Positions 36,783 to 45,314 of a stretch of 64,000 nt of DNA are shown in pieces. The stretch is from Maribacter arcticus (GTDB lineage Bacteria; Bacteroidota; Bacteroidia; Flavobacteriales; Flavobacteriaceae): positions 131,289-195,288 of the forward strand of contig NZ_FUYL01000009.1 of assembly GCF_900167935.1 (NCBI RefSeq), read 5' to 3'. The notes beneath the pieces were generated by a model. That model searched no databases. It had not been told where the DNA came from and saw only the letters and a list, made by a program, of their open reading frames with translations. Within the stretch, counting starts at the first letter, position 1. Every line of letters starts with the position of its first letter. The position numbers and the translations under genes were made by a program.

Positions 36783-38057
36783 TTAAAGGCTTTCGAATGC
36801 CTGTGCCAAATCTGATTTTAAATCTTCGATGTCCTCTAAACCAACAGACAAACGAATTAAATCTTGACCAACTCCTGCACTAGCCTGTTGCTCTGCGTTC
36901 AACTGTTGATGTGTTGTACTAGACGGGTGAATAATCAATGATTTGGTATCACCAATATTCGCTAACAATGAAAATATTTTGGTAGCATCTGTCACTTTTT
37001 TCGCAGCTTCAAAGCCTCCCTTTACCCCAAAGGTAACCAATCCACTTTGTCCTTTTGGCAAGTATTCTTTAGCTAAAGCATTGTATTTATTATTCTTCAA
37101 TCCTGGGTAATTTACCCATGCCACTTCTTCTCTACCCTCTAACCACGTAGCCAATTCTAATGCATTTGCACTATGTTGCTTAATACGCACCGGTAAAGTC
37201 TCTAAACCTTGTATGATTTGAAATGCGTTAAACGGACTCAATGCACCTCCGAAATCACGCAATCCTTCTAATATTAATTTAAAGGTAAAAGCAGCAGCAC
37301 CTAATGCTTCGCTATATACTAAACCGTGGTATCCGGCAGATGGCTCTGTAAATTCTGGGAATTTTCCGTTGGTCCAATCAAAAGTACCGGCATCTACAAT
37401 GGCCCCACCTAAAGAAGTTCCTTGTCCGCCAATATATTTTGTCAAAGAGTGAATTACAAGGTTGGCACCGTGTTCAATCGGATTCAACAATGCTGGAGTA
37501 GCTACTGTGTTATCTACAATAAAAGGTACCTCAGCTGCTTTTGCTTCTTTTGAAATTGCTTTCAAATCCAATACATCTAATTTCGGATTCCCTAAAGATT
37601 CTACGAAAAACGCCCTCGTGTTATCTTGTACCGCATCTTTAAAGTTTTTAGCATCTGAAGCATCTACAAATGTTGTTGTAATACCAAATCTTGGTAGTGT
37701 CACATTCAATAAGTTGAACGTACCACCATATAAACTGCTCGATGCTACGATGTGATCACCTGCTTTTAACAAGGTTAATAATCCTGTTGAGATTGCTGCC
37801 GTACCTGATGCAAACACTACCGCACCTATACCACCTTCTACAGCGGCTAATCTATCTTGTAGAATTTGATTTGTTGGGTTGTTTAAACGAGTGTAAATAA
37901 AACCAAGTTCTTTTAACGAAAAAAGATTGGCGGCATGATCCGTATCCTTAAATACATACGATGATGTCTGGTAAATTGGCACAGCCCTAGTACCACCATT
38001 GGTAGTTGTGTCGTGCCCTGCGTGTAATGCGTTTGTTGCTAATTTGTAATCACTCAT
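36783..38057 (-). CDS. metY: O-acetylhomoserine sulfhydrylase (MetY)
   Basis: 424-residue PLP enzyme that combines O-acetylhomoserine with sulfide to homocysteine, joining the cys operon's sulfide to the aspartate branch. The longer MetY type is shown by ALHAGHDTTTNGGTRAVPIYQTSSYVF at the start, YTRLNNPTNQILQDRLAAVEGG, the PLP lysine in HSLTKYIGGQGTSLGG and PSAGYHGLVYSE. It is the first gene of the operon, directly under a SAM-I riboswitch. Confidence 0.94.
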   Translation of the reverse strand: MSDYKLATNALHAGHDTTTNGGTRAVPIYQTSSYVFKDTDHAANLFSLKELGFIYTRLNNPTNQILQDRLAAVEGGIGAVVFASGTAAISTGLLTLLKAGDHIVASSSLYGGTFNLLNVTLPRFGITTTFVDASDAKNFKDAVQDNTRAFFVESLGNPKLDVLDLKAISKEAKAAEVPFIVDNTVATPALLNPIEHGANLVIHSLTKYIGGQGTSLGGAIVDAGTFDWTNGKFPEFTEPSAGYHGLVYSEALGAAAFTFKLILEGLRDFGGALSPFNAFQIIQGLETLPVRIKQHSANALELATWLEGREEVAWVNYPGLKNNKYNALAKEYLPKGQSGLVTFGVKGGFEAAKKVTDATKIFSLLANIGDTKSLIIHPSSTTHQQLNAEQQASAGVGQDLIRLSVGLEDIEDLKSDLAQAFESL

Positions 38058-38178
38058 GATTTTGTTGTTTTTAAATATTATTTAAATAATTAAAAAGCTC
38101 ATCCTCGACCGACATAAAATGTGGGTAGGTAAAATCAAAAAGTTATAAGAAAGTAATATCGAAAAAAAATCGATTACT

Positions 38179-38278
38179 GTTATCCTTCCCGTAAGGGTAG
38201 AATGTAGCACCTTCTTTGTATGGAACAAAGGGTTGCTAAGGTTTCAAAGGGTCTAATCCCTCCACCTTTCTTGATAAC
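38179..38278 (-). ncRNA. SAM-I (S-box) riboswitch upstream of metY
   Basis: Minus-strand P1 helix GUUAUC / GAUAAC (38278-38273 with 38184-38179), then AAGAAAGGUGGAGGGA, UAGACCC, UUUGAAACCUUAGCAACC and AAGGUGCUACAUUC in order. Downstream on the minus strand AGTAAT ... ATTACT around a CGAT8CG core gives a weak hairpin, but no classical terminator. A TATATTTG promoter box lies about 40 nt upstream (around 38310). Confidence 0.93.
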
Positions 38279-38459
38279 TATTCAATATGTGTTTGAACTT
38301 TGCCCTGCAAATATAAGGGCAGAGGATTTTAAAAACCTAATGATTTTTAAAAAATCATATAAAATAACAAGTTGTGTATTTTAAGGGGCTGTTTATAACT
38401 AATTGTGTAAATAATCGCTCAATATCGCTAGTTTTTTGTTCATCTTTCAGAAAAACATC

Positions 38460-38545
38460 TTAACCTCGAATGGTTCTCGATACCTGCTATACGGCAGGTA
38501 GGCACGTTCTTTCTAAATTGACAATTAGAAAGAACTTACTCGAAC
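38460..38545. repeat. REP-like intergenic element with two hairpins
   Basis: Contains TACCTGC / GCAGGTA (38481-38500) and a perfect 11-bp hairpin GTTCTTTCTAA / TTAGAAAGAAC (38506-38535), flanked by CTCGATACC and ACTCGAACTGAT. The flanks look like a dispersed repeat family seen between flavobacterial genes. It lies between the sulfatase stop and the metY promoter, so it may also serve as transcript end for the sulfatase. Confidence 0.5.
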
Positions 38546-38582
38546 TGATAATACGTTTAGATAAAAAGCATAGCGAATTCAG

Positions 38583-40205
38583 CTATTTAATCATCCCCGC
38601 ACTTTTGTACTTATCAATATATTTTTGATCCTGCTCTGGGGAGTCTTTGTATTTTATACGTAGTGCGATTAAATCTTTCTTCAATTTTTTAACTGTGTCT
38701 GCATAGGCTGGGTCGTTGTATACATTGTTCATTTCATTAGGGTCGTTTAACCTATCGTACAATTCCCATTCGTCAACATCATAATAGAAATGAACTAACT
38801 TAAACTCTTTGCTTACAATGCCGTAATGCCGCTTTACCATATGAACCGATGGATATTCATAATACTGATAATACACCGCATCACGTGTCCAGTCTTTTTT
38901 GTTTCCTTTTAGTAGCGGAATTAGACTTTCGCCCTGCATATCGTTTGGTGGTTTAATACCAACAGCTTCTAACATGGTTTGTGCAAAGTCTAAATTCTGC
39001 ACCATTTCATTTTCAACAGAACCTGGTTTCACTACATTTGGCCAACGTACCAATAACGGAGTTTTAAAAGATTCGTCATAAATAAATCGCTTATCGAACC
39101 AACCATGCTCACCTAAATAAAAACCTTGATCAGATGTATAGATAACAATGGTATTCGCTGCTAATCCAGATTCATCTAAATAATCCAAAAGCCTACCTAC
39201 ATTATCATCCACCGAAGAAATACTACCCAAGTAATCTTGCATGTATCGTTGGTATTTCCATTTCATTTTCTCGGTATCGTTCATTTTTGGCCAATTCTCA
39301 TAGAAAAAATCATTGATGGAATCCAGTACAGGATCATACAATGCTTTTTGCTCTGCCGTAGCTCGATTATACGGACCATAAAATCCATTCGGATATTCCT
39401 CCACTACCGGAAATACTTTCCCCTCCATTTTCGCCAAAGTCTCTGGTCTTATTTTACTATCATGACTGTACATCATATGGGTCAACAGATTCATTTCGGC
39501 TGTTTTAGCAGCTGTACCCCTATTTTTATAATCATCAAAAAGGGTAGCTGGCTCTGGGAATCTTTTCTTAGTAAACTCTTTAAACTTATCTGCTCTTGGC
39601 CACCATGGGCGATGAGGAGCTTTATGCAAATACATCATCATAAAAGGTTCGTCGTCGGCTGCTTCTTTCTTCAACCAATCGAGGGATACATCGGTTATGA
39701 TATCGGTTACGTAACCTTCCTTTCTAATGGTATCACCGTTGGTCACAATAAAATCGGGATTAATATAATTTCCCTGACCTGGTAGAATCATAAATTCATC
39801 TACTCCTTTGGGGTTGTTCCCAAAATGAAGCTTGCCGAACATTGCCGTTTTATAGCCGTTCTTTTTAAAGATTTGTGGAAAAGTCACTTGCGTAGTATCG
39901 AACGGAAAATAGTTATCTACTTTTCCATTAATATGCGTGTGCTTACCTGTGAGAATTGTAGCTCTTGAAGGCGCACAAATAGAGTTGGTGACACTCGCAT
40001 TGGTAAACAGCATACCCTCTTTTGCCAGTCGGTCTATATTTGGTGTATGTATCAATTTATCATCATACGCGCTTATCGCTTGATACGCATGATCATCTGA
40101 CATGATGAAAATAATATTTGGCCTTTTGGTTTTACTTTTTTGCGCTTTTGTGTTTAGTGGTAAAAGGAACAAAATACCTGCTACGGCTAGGATTACTTTT
40201 TTCAT
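38583..40205 (-). CDS. Family S1 sulfatase (arylsulfatase type)
   Basis: 540-residue exported sulfatase; signal peptide ends near TKAQ. The formylglycine motif C77-A-P-S-R-A-T-I-L-T-G is complete, so maturation by a formylglycine-generating enzyme is needed; D37/D38 (MSDDHAY) are calcium ligands. Marine flavobacteria use such enzymes to desulfate algal or animal glycans, but no glycan-use locus (no SusCD pair) accompanies it here. It could alternatively scavenge sulfate for the neighbouring sulfur genes; this is inference only. Confidence 0.92.
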   Translation of the reverse strand: MKKVILAVAGILFLLPLNTKAQKSKTKRPNIIFIMSDDHAYQAISAYDDKLIHTPNIDRLAKEGMLFTNASVTNSICAPSRATILTGKHTHINGKVDNYFPFDTTQVTFPQIFKKNGYKTAMFGKLHFGNNPKGVDEFMILPGQGNYINPDFIVTNGDTIRKEGYVTDIITDVSLDWLKKEAADDEPFMMMYLHKAPHRPWWPRADKFKEFTKKRFPEPATLFDDYKNRGTAAKTAEMNLLTHMMYSHDSKIRPETLAKMEGKVFPVVEEYPNGFYGPYNRATAEQKALYDPVLDSINDFFYENWPKMNDTEKMKWKYQRYMQDYLGSISSVDDNVGRLLDYLDESGLAANTIVIYTSDQGFYLGEHGWFDKRFIYDESFKTPLLVRWPNVVKPGSVENEMVQNLDFAQTMLEAVGIKPPNDMQGESLIPLLKGNKKDWTRDAVYYQYYEYPSVHMVKRHYGIVSKEFKLVHFYYDVDEWELYDRLNDPNEMNNVYNDPAYADTVKKLKKDLIALRIKYKDSPEQDQKYIDKYKSAGMIK

Positions 40206-40296
40206 TTTGTTGTTGTTGTTTGGTAAGTTTGATTTCTACTAAAAGTATATAATTCCTGAGTTATGGGCTTAGATATTTCCTGATGCTACAAAACCC

Positions 40297-42237
40297 CTAC
40301 TCCAATACCGAAAACTCAATACTAGAATCTGTAAATACGGTATGGGTTTGGGTTTTAAAGTCCGACTCATCTGCTTCAAAAATATTTTCAACATAGGTTT
40401 GCGGATTTAAATCTATAAGTGGAAACCAAGTACTTTGTACCTGTACCTGTAATTTGTGTCCCTTTTTAATGGTATGAAAAACATCTTGCAATTTAATGGT
40501 AACATCGGTCTTTTGGTTCGGCACAAAAGGTTCTGGGGTTGAGAAGCTATTTCTAAAACGCCCACGCAATACTTCGCTACGTACCATTAAATGGTAATTG
40601 CTCATTTTTAAATGGTCTTGCATGCCTTCATAATCCGGCTCATCGGCTGGGTGAACATCGATAATTTTTACAATCCAATCTGCCGCTGTACCTGTAGTTG
40701 CGACTTTTAACTTGGCTAGAATATCACCCGCTAAAGTCAAGTCATTTTCCATAACTTCAGTTTCAAAAACCAATACATCACTACGGCGAGCCGCAAAACG
40801 CTGGTCATCGGTCATGTATTTTCTTGGCGTGAATACGGTTTTAATATCCTCAGAATACGGTACCGGTTTTTTAATATCACTAATGAACTGAACGCCTTCG
40901 ACCTTCTTGGGTTCTGTAGTCAATTGTTGGTTTGCAGATAGGTACATGTCCTTTTTTACAACTCCTTTTGGAGGCCATGTATCATAAGTTTTCCAGTCTT
41001 TTCTTCCGGTATCAAAAACATAGGCTTCTGGCAATCCGCTATTCTTACCACCATTTCCTTTTAAGAAATGGTCAAAGAATTTCTTTTCTATCTTCTCTTG
41101 AAAAAACTCAGAAATAGAATCTCCGAAGTAATAGTTCCCAACGGTATTCTGACCTTTACTTCGAGCCCATCCACCGTGATCCCACGGTCCGAAAACCAAG
41201 GTGTTATAATTATCGGCATTGTACTTTTCAATATTCTTATAGGTTTCTAACGGTCCGTATAAATCTTCTGCATCAAACTCCCCTGCAACCACCATGGTCG
41301 CCACTGTAGGCTTTACATTTTTTAAATGCTGAATCAATCCGCGACTCTGCCAAAGCTCATCGTAGTTGGGGTGTTCTTTTAATTCGTTCCAGAAGTAATC
41401 ATCGGTAACACCTTCTTTCGCCATACGTGGCGTATCAGCAGTTTCATATTCAAAGAAATGGTCTAAATTCTTTAACGGACCTTCATCTAAAAAGAATTGG
41501 TACTGATCTTCGGTCGGTAATTCTGGCAACACGTACCAAGCGGTATCGATTGGCTTATCGCCATTTGGTCTTGGTGTACCGAATAAAGAGGTCGCTCTAA
41601 AATAACTCAATAAATAGGCTCCGTTATGGTGAAAATCATCAAAAAAGAAATCTGCTATACTCGCTTGTGGCGATGCCGCTTTCAATGCCGGATGTGCATC
41701 TACTACCGCATATGTGGCGTAAAACCCAGGATAAGATATTCCCCAAATACCTACATTACCATTATTGTTTTCAACGTTATTCACCAGCCAATCTATGGTA
41801 TCATAGGTATCTGAACTTTCATCGATATCGGCATCCGTAGTTTTATTTGGATTATAAGCACGCATATTTTCATAATGCCCTTCACTCAACCAACGACCAC
41901 GAACATCTTGGTAGACGACGATGTAGCCATCTTTCATCATATGGATATTTGGTGCAATTTTCTCCTTGAAGTTACCCGCACCGTAAGGCTGCGAACTATA
42001 AGGCGTTCGCTGCATGATTATAGGATATTCTTTTGAACTATCTTTTGGCGAATAAATTGTGGTGTGGAGTTTTATGCCGTCACGCATGGTGATGTCGACC
42101 TCGCTTTTAGTGTAGTTATCCGAAACATAAGTTTCTGAGATTTCAGCATCTGCTACTTTGGGTGTTTTTCTACAGGAAATAATTAGTGTAGAAAGAAAAA
42201 TAAGGGTGAAAAGGTGTTTGATGGTAAACTTCGGCAT
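40297..42237 (-). CDS. CocE/NonD-family serine hydrolase lipoprotein (X-Pro dipeptidyl-peptidase S15 type)
   Basis: 646 residues. Lipobox LIISC at about residue 22, then an alpha/beta hydrolase with S in WGISYPGF (about 170), D in VAGEFDAEDLYGP and H in FGPWDHGGW, followed by the jelly-roll C-terminal domain of the family (KKGHKLQVQVQSTWFPLIDLNPQ). Known members are glutaryl-7-ACA acylases, cocaine esterase and Xaa-Pro peptidases; the natural substrate here is unknown. It precedes the sulfatase by about 90 bp on the same strand and may be co-transcribed. Confidence 0.9.
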   Translation of the reverse strand: MPKFTIKHLFTLIFLSTLIISCRKTPKVADAEISETYVSDNYTKSEVDITMRDGIKLHTTIYSPKDSSKEYPIIMQRTPYSSQPYGAGNFKEKIAPNIHMMKDGYIVVYQDVRGRWLSEGHYENMRAYNPNKTTDADIDESSDTYDTIDWLVNNVENNNGNVGIWGISYPGFYATYAVVDAHPALKAASPQASIADFFFDDFHHNGAYLLSYFRATSLFGTPRPNGDKPIDTAWYVLPELPTEDQYQFFLDEGPLKNLDHFFEYETADTPRMAKEGVTDDYFWNELKEHPNYDELWQSRGLIQHLKNVKPTVATMVVAGEFDAEDLYGPLETYKNIEKYNADNYNTLVFGPWDHGGWARSKGQNTVGNYYFGDSISEFFQEKIEKKFFDHFLKGNGGKNSGLPEAYVFDTGRKDWKTYDTWPPKGVVKKDMYLSANQQLTTEPKKVEGVQFISDIKKPVPYSEDIKTVFTPRKYMTDDQRFAARRSDVLVFETEVMENDLTLAGDILAKLKVATTGTAADWIVKIIDVHPADEPDYEGMQDHLKMSNYHLMVRSEVLRGRFRNSFSTPEPFVPNQKTDVTIKLQDVFHTIKKGHKLQVQVQSTWFPLIDLNPQTYVENIFEADESDFKTQTHTVFTDSSIEFSVLE

Positions 42238-42643
42238 GGCTTAAGATTTTGAATTCTTAAAGCTAAGAAAGTTTACTTGATTATTAGGTTTTTTAAATGC
42301 TTGGAATTACGATAGAAAAAAGAACAAAAGCATTTCGACTGCGCTCAATACAACACAAATTAGTCTGCCAAAAATAGAAGCAGTAGGCTTTAGAATACGC
42401 CCTAAACAATGTGAACAGGCTTAGTTTGACATAAAAGAAAATGGCGTGTTCTAAATAGACATATTGCTTCTCAATATAGAGCCTAACGGCAGCATTGCTC
42501 GCAATTAAATTTAACACTATATCATGAATAACTTTCTTGCCAGCATTAGAATGCCTGAGAAGAAATCGTTGTTGTATACTTGAATTTTAGAATCTTTGAG
42601 TATTTGATTTTTCATTAAAAGGGCTTTTAGGTAGGATTAATAT
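42238..42643. other. Gene-free stretch with one dispersed repeat copy
   Basis: About 400 bp with no supportable gene. At 42331-42352 it carries another copy of the TTCGACTGCGCTCAA repeat. A 74-codon minus-strand ORF (42293-42517) runs through this repeat and has no coding character. Confidence 0.6.
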
Positions 42644-42850
42644 TTAGTCAAAATAGGGAAATATACTCACTGTTTCAACAGCCCTTTTAGATTTTTCAAT
42701 TTCAAAATCTAGATTAAATTTCATTGAACGATACTCGGTCTTTGTAGCATCTAAAACAACAAACTCAGAAATTAGGTCAGTTTCTTTTGAGCAAGATTGC
42801 AATAGAATGCATACTAAAATTGCAAAGGGAATTCTGTGGGGTTTTAACAT
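42644..42850 (-). CDS. Short lipoprotein, probably truncated gene remnant
   Basis: 68 residues. A good lipoprotein signal (ILVCILLQSC at about 11-20) is followed by SKETDLISEFVVLDATKTEYRSMKFNLDFEI, which resembles the mature start of much larger flavobacterial lipoproteins, and then it stops. The surroundings are gene-free and repeat-bearing, so this is best read as the surviving 5' end of a decayed gene. A genuine small lipoprotein remains possible. Confidence 0.45.
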   Translation of the reverse strand: MLKPHRIPFAILVCILLQSCSKETDLISEFVVLDATKTEYRSMKFNLDFEIEKSKRAVETVSIFPYFD

Positions 42851-43222
42851 GGCATTTGTAGGTTAAGTTATTTTCTAAATAGGTTTTTCAAAGACTCCAT
42901 ATCTTTAAACAGGATTAAAATTAAGCTGAATTTTGGGGCTTCAACTTGAATTTGTTACTATCCATTTTTTGTTTGTACTCGTACTATATATTTCATCTTT
43001 TAGGTGGCGAGATTTGGGATTCTCCAATTATTACATTTCAAATGTATGTAATCTTTTTCCTACAAATAAAATTTTGTGGTCAAATGATTATAAGTTGTTG
43101 TGAAGGGATGTTAATTGGCTTGTGATGTAAATTTAAATTTCGTGCTTTAAAGATTGCTACTCTACATAGCCTACTCTAGTATTTTCAAAATGAAGCTTAA
43201 TGTATAAGTCTACATAGATGGC
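42851..43222. other. Gene-free stretch
   Basis: No ORF, RNA motif or strong repeat is visible to me in this AT-rich segment. Together with 42238-42643 it makes the longest non-coding area of the window. Confidence 0.5.
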
Positions 43223-43255
43223 AAAAAAAATGCTTCGTGAAACACGAAGCATTTA
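43223..43255 (-). terminator. Terminator downstream of metK
   Basis: Minus-strand stem AAATGCTTCGTG / CACGAAGCATT followed by eight U (43223-43230 read as A on plus). Confidence 0.85.
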
Positions 43256-43275
43256 TATACTAAACAATAATCAAC

Positions 43276-43302
43276 AGATTGCTTCGCAATGCTGGCAATG
43301 AT
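43276..43302. repeat. Short dispersed element beside the metK stop codon
   Basis: GATTGCTTCGCAATGCTGGC followed by AATGATC. I recognise the ATTGCTTCGCAATG block as a common intergenic repeat type. It abuts the metK stop. Confidence 0.4.
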
Positions 43303-43303
43303 C

Positions 43304-44560
43304 TTAAATATTAAATGCCTTTTTTATCTCGTCTACCTTATCCAGCTTTTCCCAGGTGAACAATTCCACTTCTCTTTCAATACGGCCATTATATGGTGAT
43401 TCAAAAACCTTAGTAATGGTTACTGGTGTTTTCCCCATGTGTCCGTAAGCTGCAGTTTCTAAATAAATAGGGTTTCTTAACTTCAAACGCTCTTCAATCG
43501 CAAATGGTCGCATATCAAATAACTGAGCCACCTTCTTTGCTATTTCGCCATCGCTCAATTGTACTTTTGCTGTTCCGTATGTATCTACATAAATAGAAGT
43601 TGGTTCTACTACCCCAATTGCGTAACTCACTTGTACTAAAATTTCATCTGCTACCCCAGCAGCAACCAAATTCTTTGCTGCATGACGTGCGGCGTAAGCC
43701 GCACTACGGTCTACCTTACTTGGGTCTTTTCCACTAAAAGCGCCACCACCGTGAGCACCTTTACCACCGTAAGTATCAACGATAATCTTACGACCTGTTA
43801 AACCTGTATCTCCATGAGGACCACCAATTACAAACTTTCCGGTGGGGTTTATATGGTACTTAATTTGGTTATCAAACAACTTTTGCGTCTCCTTAGGCAA
43901 TTGAGCTTTTACTCTCGGAATAAGTATAGAAATAATGTCTGACTTAATTTTAGCCAACATTTTCTCATCGTCTTTATCAAAGGCATCATGCTGTGTTGAC
44001 ACAACAATCGTATCTATACGTTGTGGCTCATTGGTATCGGAATATTCAATCGTAACCTGAGCTTTAGCATCTGGCCTTAGATAGGTGATTTCTTTATTCT
44101 CGCGTCTAATTTCTGCCAATGTGTGCAGAATTTTGTGGGATATATCCAATGCTAAAGGCATATAGTTTTCGGTTTCGCTCGTCGCATACCCGAACATCAT
44201 ACCTTGATCTCCAGCACCTTGTTCCTCTTTAGAACCACGGTCAACACCTTGGTTGATATCTTGCGATTGCTCATGAATTAAGGAGATAACGCCACAAGAA
44301 TCACCACTAAACTGATACTCTCCTTTCGTATACCCTATTTTATTGATGACCTCACGGGCAATATTCTGCACATCTAAATAGGTATCACTCTTCACTTCCC
44401 CAGCCAATACTACTTGACCAGTAGTCACCAAGGTTTCGCAAGCAACTTTACTTTCTGGATCAAATGCCAGAAAATTATCTAATAATGCATCACTAATTTG
44501 ATCCGCAACTTTGTCCGGATGTCCTTCACTAACAGATTCTGATGTAAATAAATAAGCCAT
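43304..44560 (-). CDS. metK: S-adenosylmethionine synthetase
   Basis: Makes SAM from methionine and ATP. 418 residues, about 30 longer than E. coli MetK owing to loops. Motifs: [55 protein letters not shown] and [22 protein letters not shown]. Single gene, closed by the terminator at 43223. Its 5' leader of about 170 nt carries a SAM-II-like riboswitch, so the product would repress its own synthesis. Confidence 0.96.
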   Translation of the reverse strand: MAYLFTSESVSEGHPDKVADQISDALLDNFLAFDPESKVACETLVTTGQVVLAGEVKSDTYLDVQNIAREVINKIGYTKGEYQFSGDSCGVISLIHEQSQDINQGVDRGSKEEQGAGDQGMMFGYATSETENYMPLALDISHKILHTLAEIRRENKEITYLRPDAKAQVTIEYSDTNEPQRIDTIVVSTQHDAFDKDDEKMLAKIKSDIISILIPRVKAQLPKETQKLFDNQIKYHINPTGKFVIGGPHGDTGLTGRKIIVDTYGGKGAHGGGAFSGKDPSKVDRSAAYAARHAAKNLVAAGVADEILVQVSYAIGVVEPTSIYVDTYGTAKVQLSDGEIAKKVAQLFDMRPFAIEERLKLRNPIYLETAAYGHMGKTPVTITKVFESPYNGRIEREVELFTWEKLDKVDEIKKAFNI

Positions 44561-44651
44561 TACAATATTTTTGACAGTAATGGATTTGGTGATATACGGG
44601 AAGAAGTTTATGAGTCTCTATGAAAGAGAATCCAAATTATATTTGGAATAA

Positions 44652-44722
44652 ACTGCTTTAGCATTTTTATCCTTAAAACTAGCTTAAGGCCCCGAGGTTG
44701 CAATCAGACAAATCCTTCCTCT
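44652..44722 (-). ncRNA. SAM-II-like riboswitch in the metK leader
   Basis: On the minus strand: P1 arm GAGG (44721-44718), loop GGAUUUGUCUGAUUGCAA, P1 arm CCUC, then an extra hairpin CCUUAA / UUAAGG (44689-44671), then GAUAAAAAUGCUAAAGC. The blocks GAUUUG, UUGCA, (A)UAAA and GCUAAA are the conserved core of SAM-II aptamers in the right order. The inserted hairpin between P1 and the pseudoknot strand is unusual. Downstream are hairpins UCCAAAU / AUUUGGA and UCUCU / AGAGA but no U-tract, so control is probably translational. Confidence 0.75.
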
Positions 44723-44734
44723 TTAATAATGACA

Positions 44735-44764
44735 CAAAAGTATGTAATTTAAGCTTGCTTGCAA
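44735..44764 (-). promoter_or_regulatory. metK promoter
   Basis: Minus-strand TTG (-33) at 44762-44764, exact 19-nt spacer, then TACTTTTG (44735-44742), a full match to TAnnTTTG. Transcription would start a few bases before the riboswitch P1 helix, which supports the aptamer being the very 5' end of the mRNA. Confidence 0.75.
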
Positions 44765-44820
44765 CATATCTACTAATAAACCTATTAAAAAAAAGGTTTA
44801 TAGAATAGCTTAGAATTATT

Positions 44821-45189
44821 TTAACTTTTATAATTTTTCAATAGTTTTTTCGTGATAGTTAACATTTGTTTTTGCATCTCATATTTTTCACTTTCATAGC
44901 CAGAAACTGTAAATTTTAATTGAGAAAAATGCACATCGTTATTACTTTTATCTTGAACATCAACATCCTTTAATTCAATAAAAAAGGTGATTTTTGAATT
45001 AATTTCATCTAATTCAAAAACGCTAAAAAAATCATCCCAATCAATCGTTTTCAATTCGTCAAGAGAATTAACCGTAATCCCTATTTCGTGAATTTCAAAT
45101 CTTTCAATTTTTGAACTTTTGGTTTGAGAAAAAATAGTAGAAGTGATTGACAAAGCAATTACTGTAAAAAGTGCTTGTAAGGTTTTCAT
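44821..45189 (-). CDS. Small secreted protein of unknown function beside a two-component system
   Basis: 122 residues with signal peptide (MKTLQALFTVIALSITSTIFSQ). The mature part is about 100 residues, acidic and alternating beta-like, ending in a helical LTITKKLLKNYKS. No family recognised. It is divergent from the histidine kinase at 45315 and shares with it a control region containing three phased GTTAA repeats, so it is a likely target of that system. A CATATTTG box at 45218-45225 is its probable -7 element. Confidence 0.75.
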   Translation of the reverse strand: MKTLQALFTVIALSITSTIFSQTKSSKIERFEIHEIGITVNSLDELKTIDWDDFFSVFELDEINSKITFFIELKDVDVQDKSNNDVHFSQLKFTVSGYESEKYEMQKQMLTITKKLLKNYKS

Positions 45190-45247
45190 CTATATCTGTT
45201 TTTTAATTATTATTTCACAAATATGGCAATCAGGACGAACACATTTG

Positions 45248-45277
45248 GTTAATTAACGTTAACGAGTGTTAACACAA
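45248..45277. promoter_or_regulatory. Three 10-bp-phased GTTAA direct repeats, candidate response-regulator site
   Basis: GTTAAT at 45248, GTTAAC at 45258 and GTTAAC at 45268 begin at exact 10-bp intervals, so they lie on one face of the helix, as OmpR-family regulators need. They are about 22 bp from the -7 box of the secreted-protein gene and about 24 bp from a TATCTTTA box before the kinase gene, an activator-like position for both. Confidence 0.6.
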
Positions 45278-45314
45278 AGCTATTTAACCTCGAAAATGGA
45301 TTTATCTTTACTAT

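Noticed and set aside
42293-42517. 74-codon minus-strand ORF
   Set aside because: Runs through the dispersed repeat, has many aromatic/Cys residues from AT-rich noise, no signal peptide or domain.
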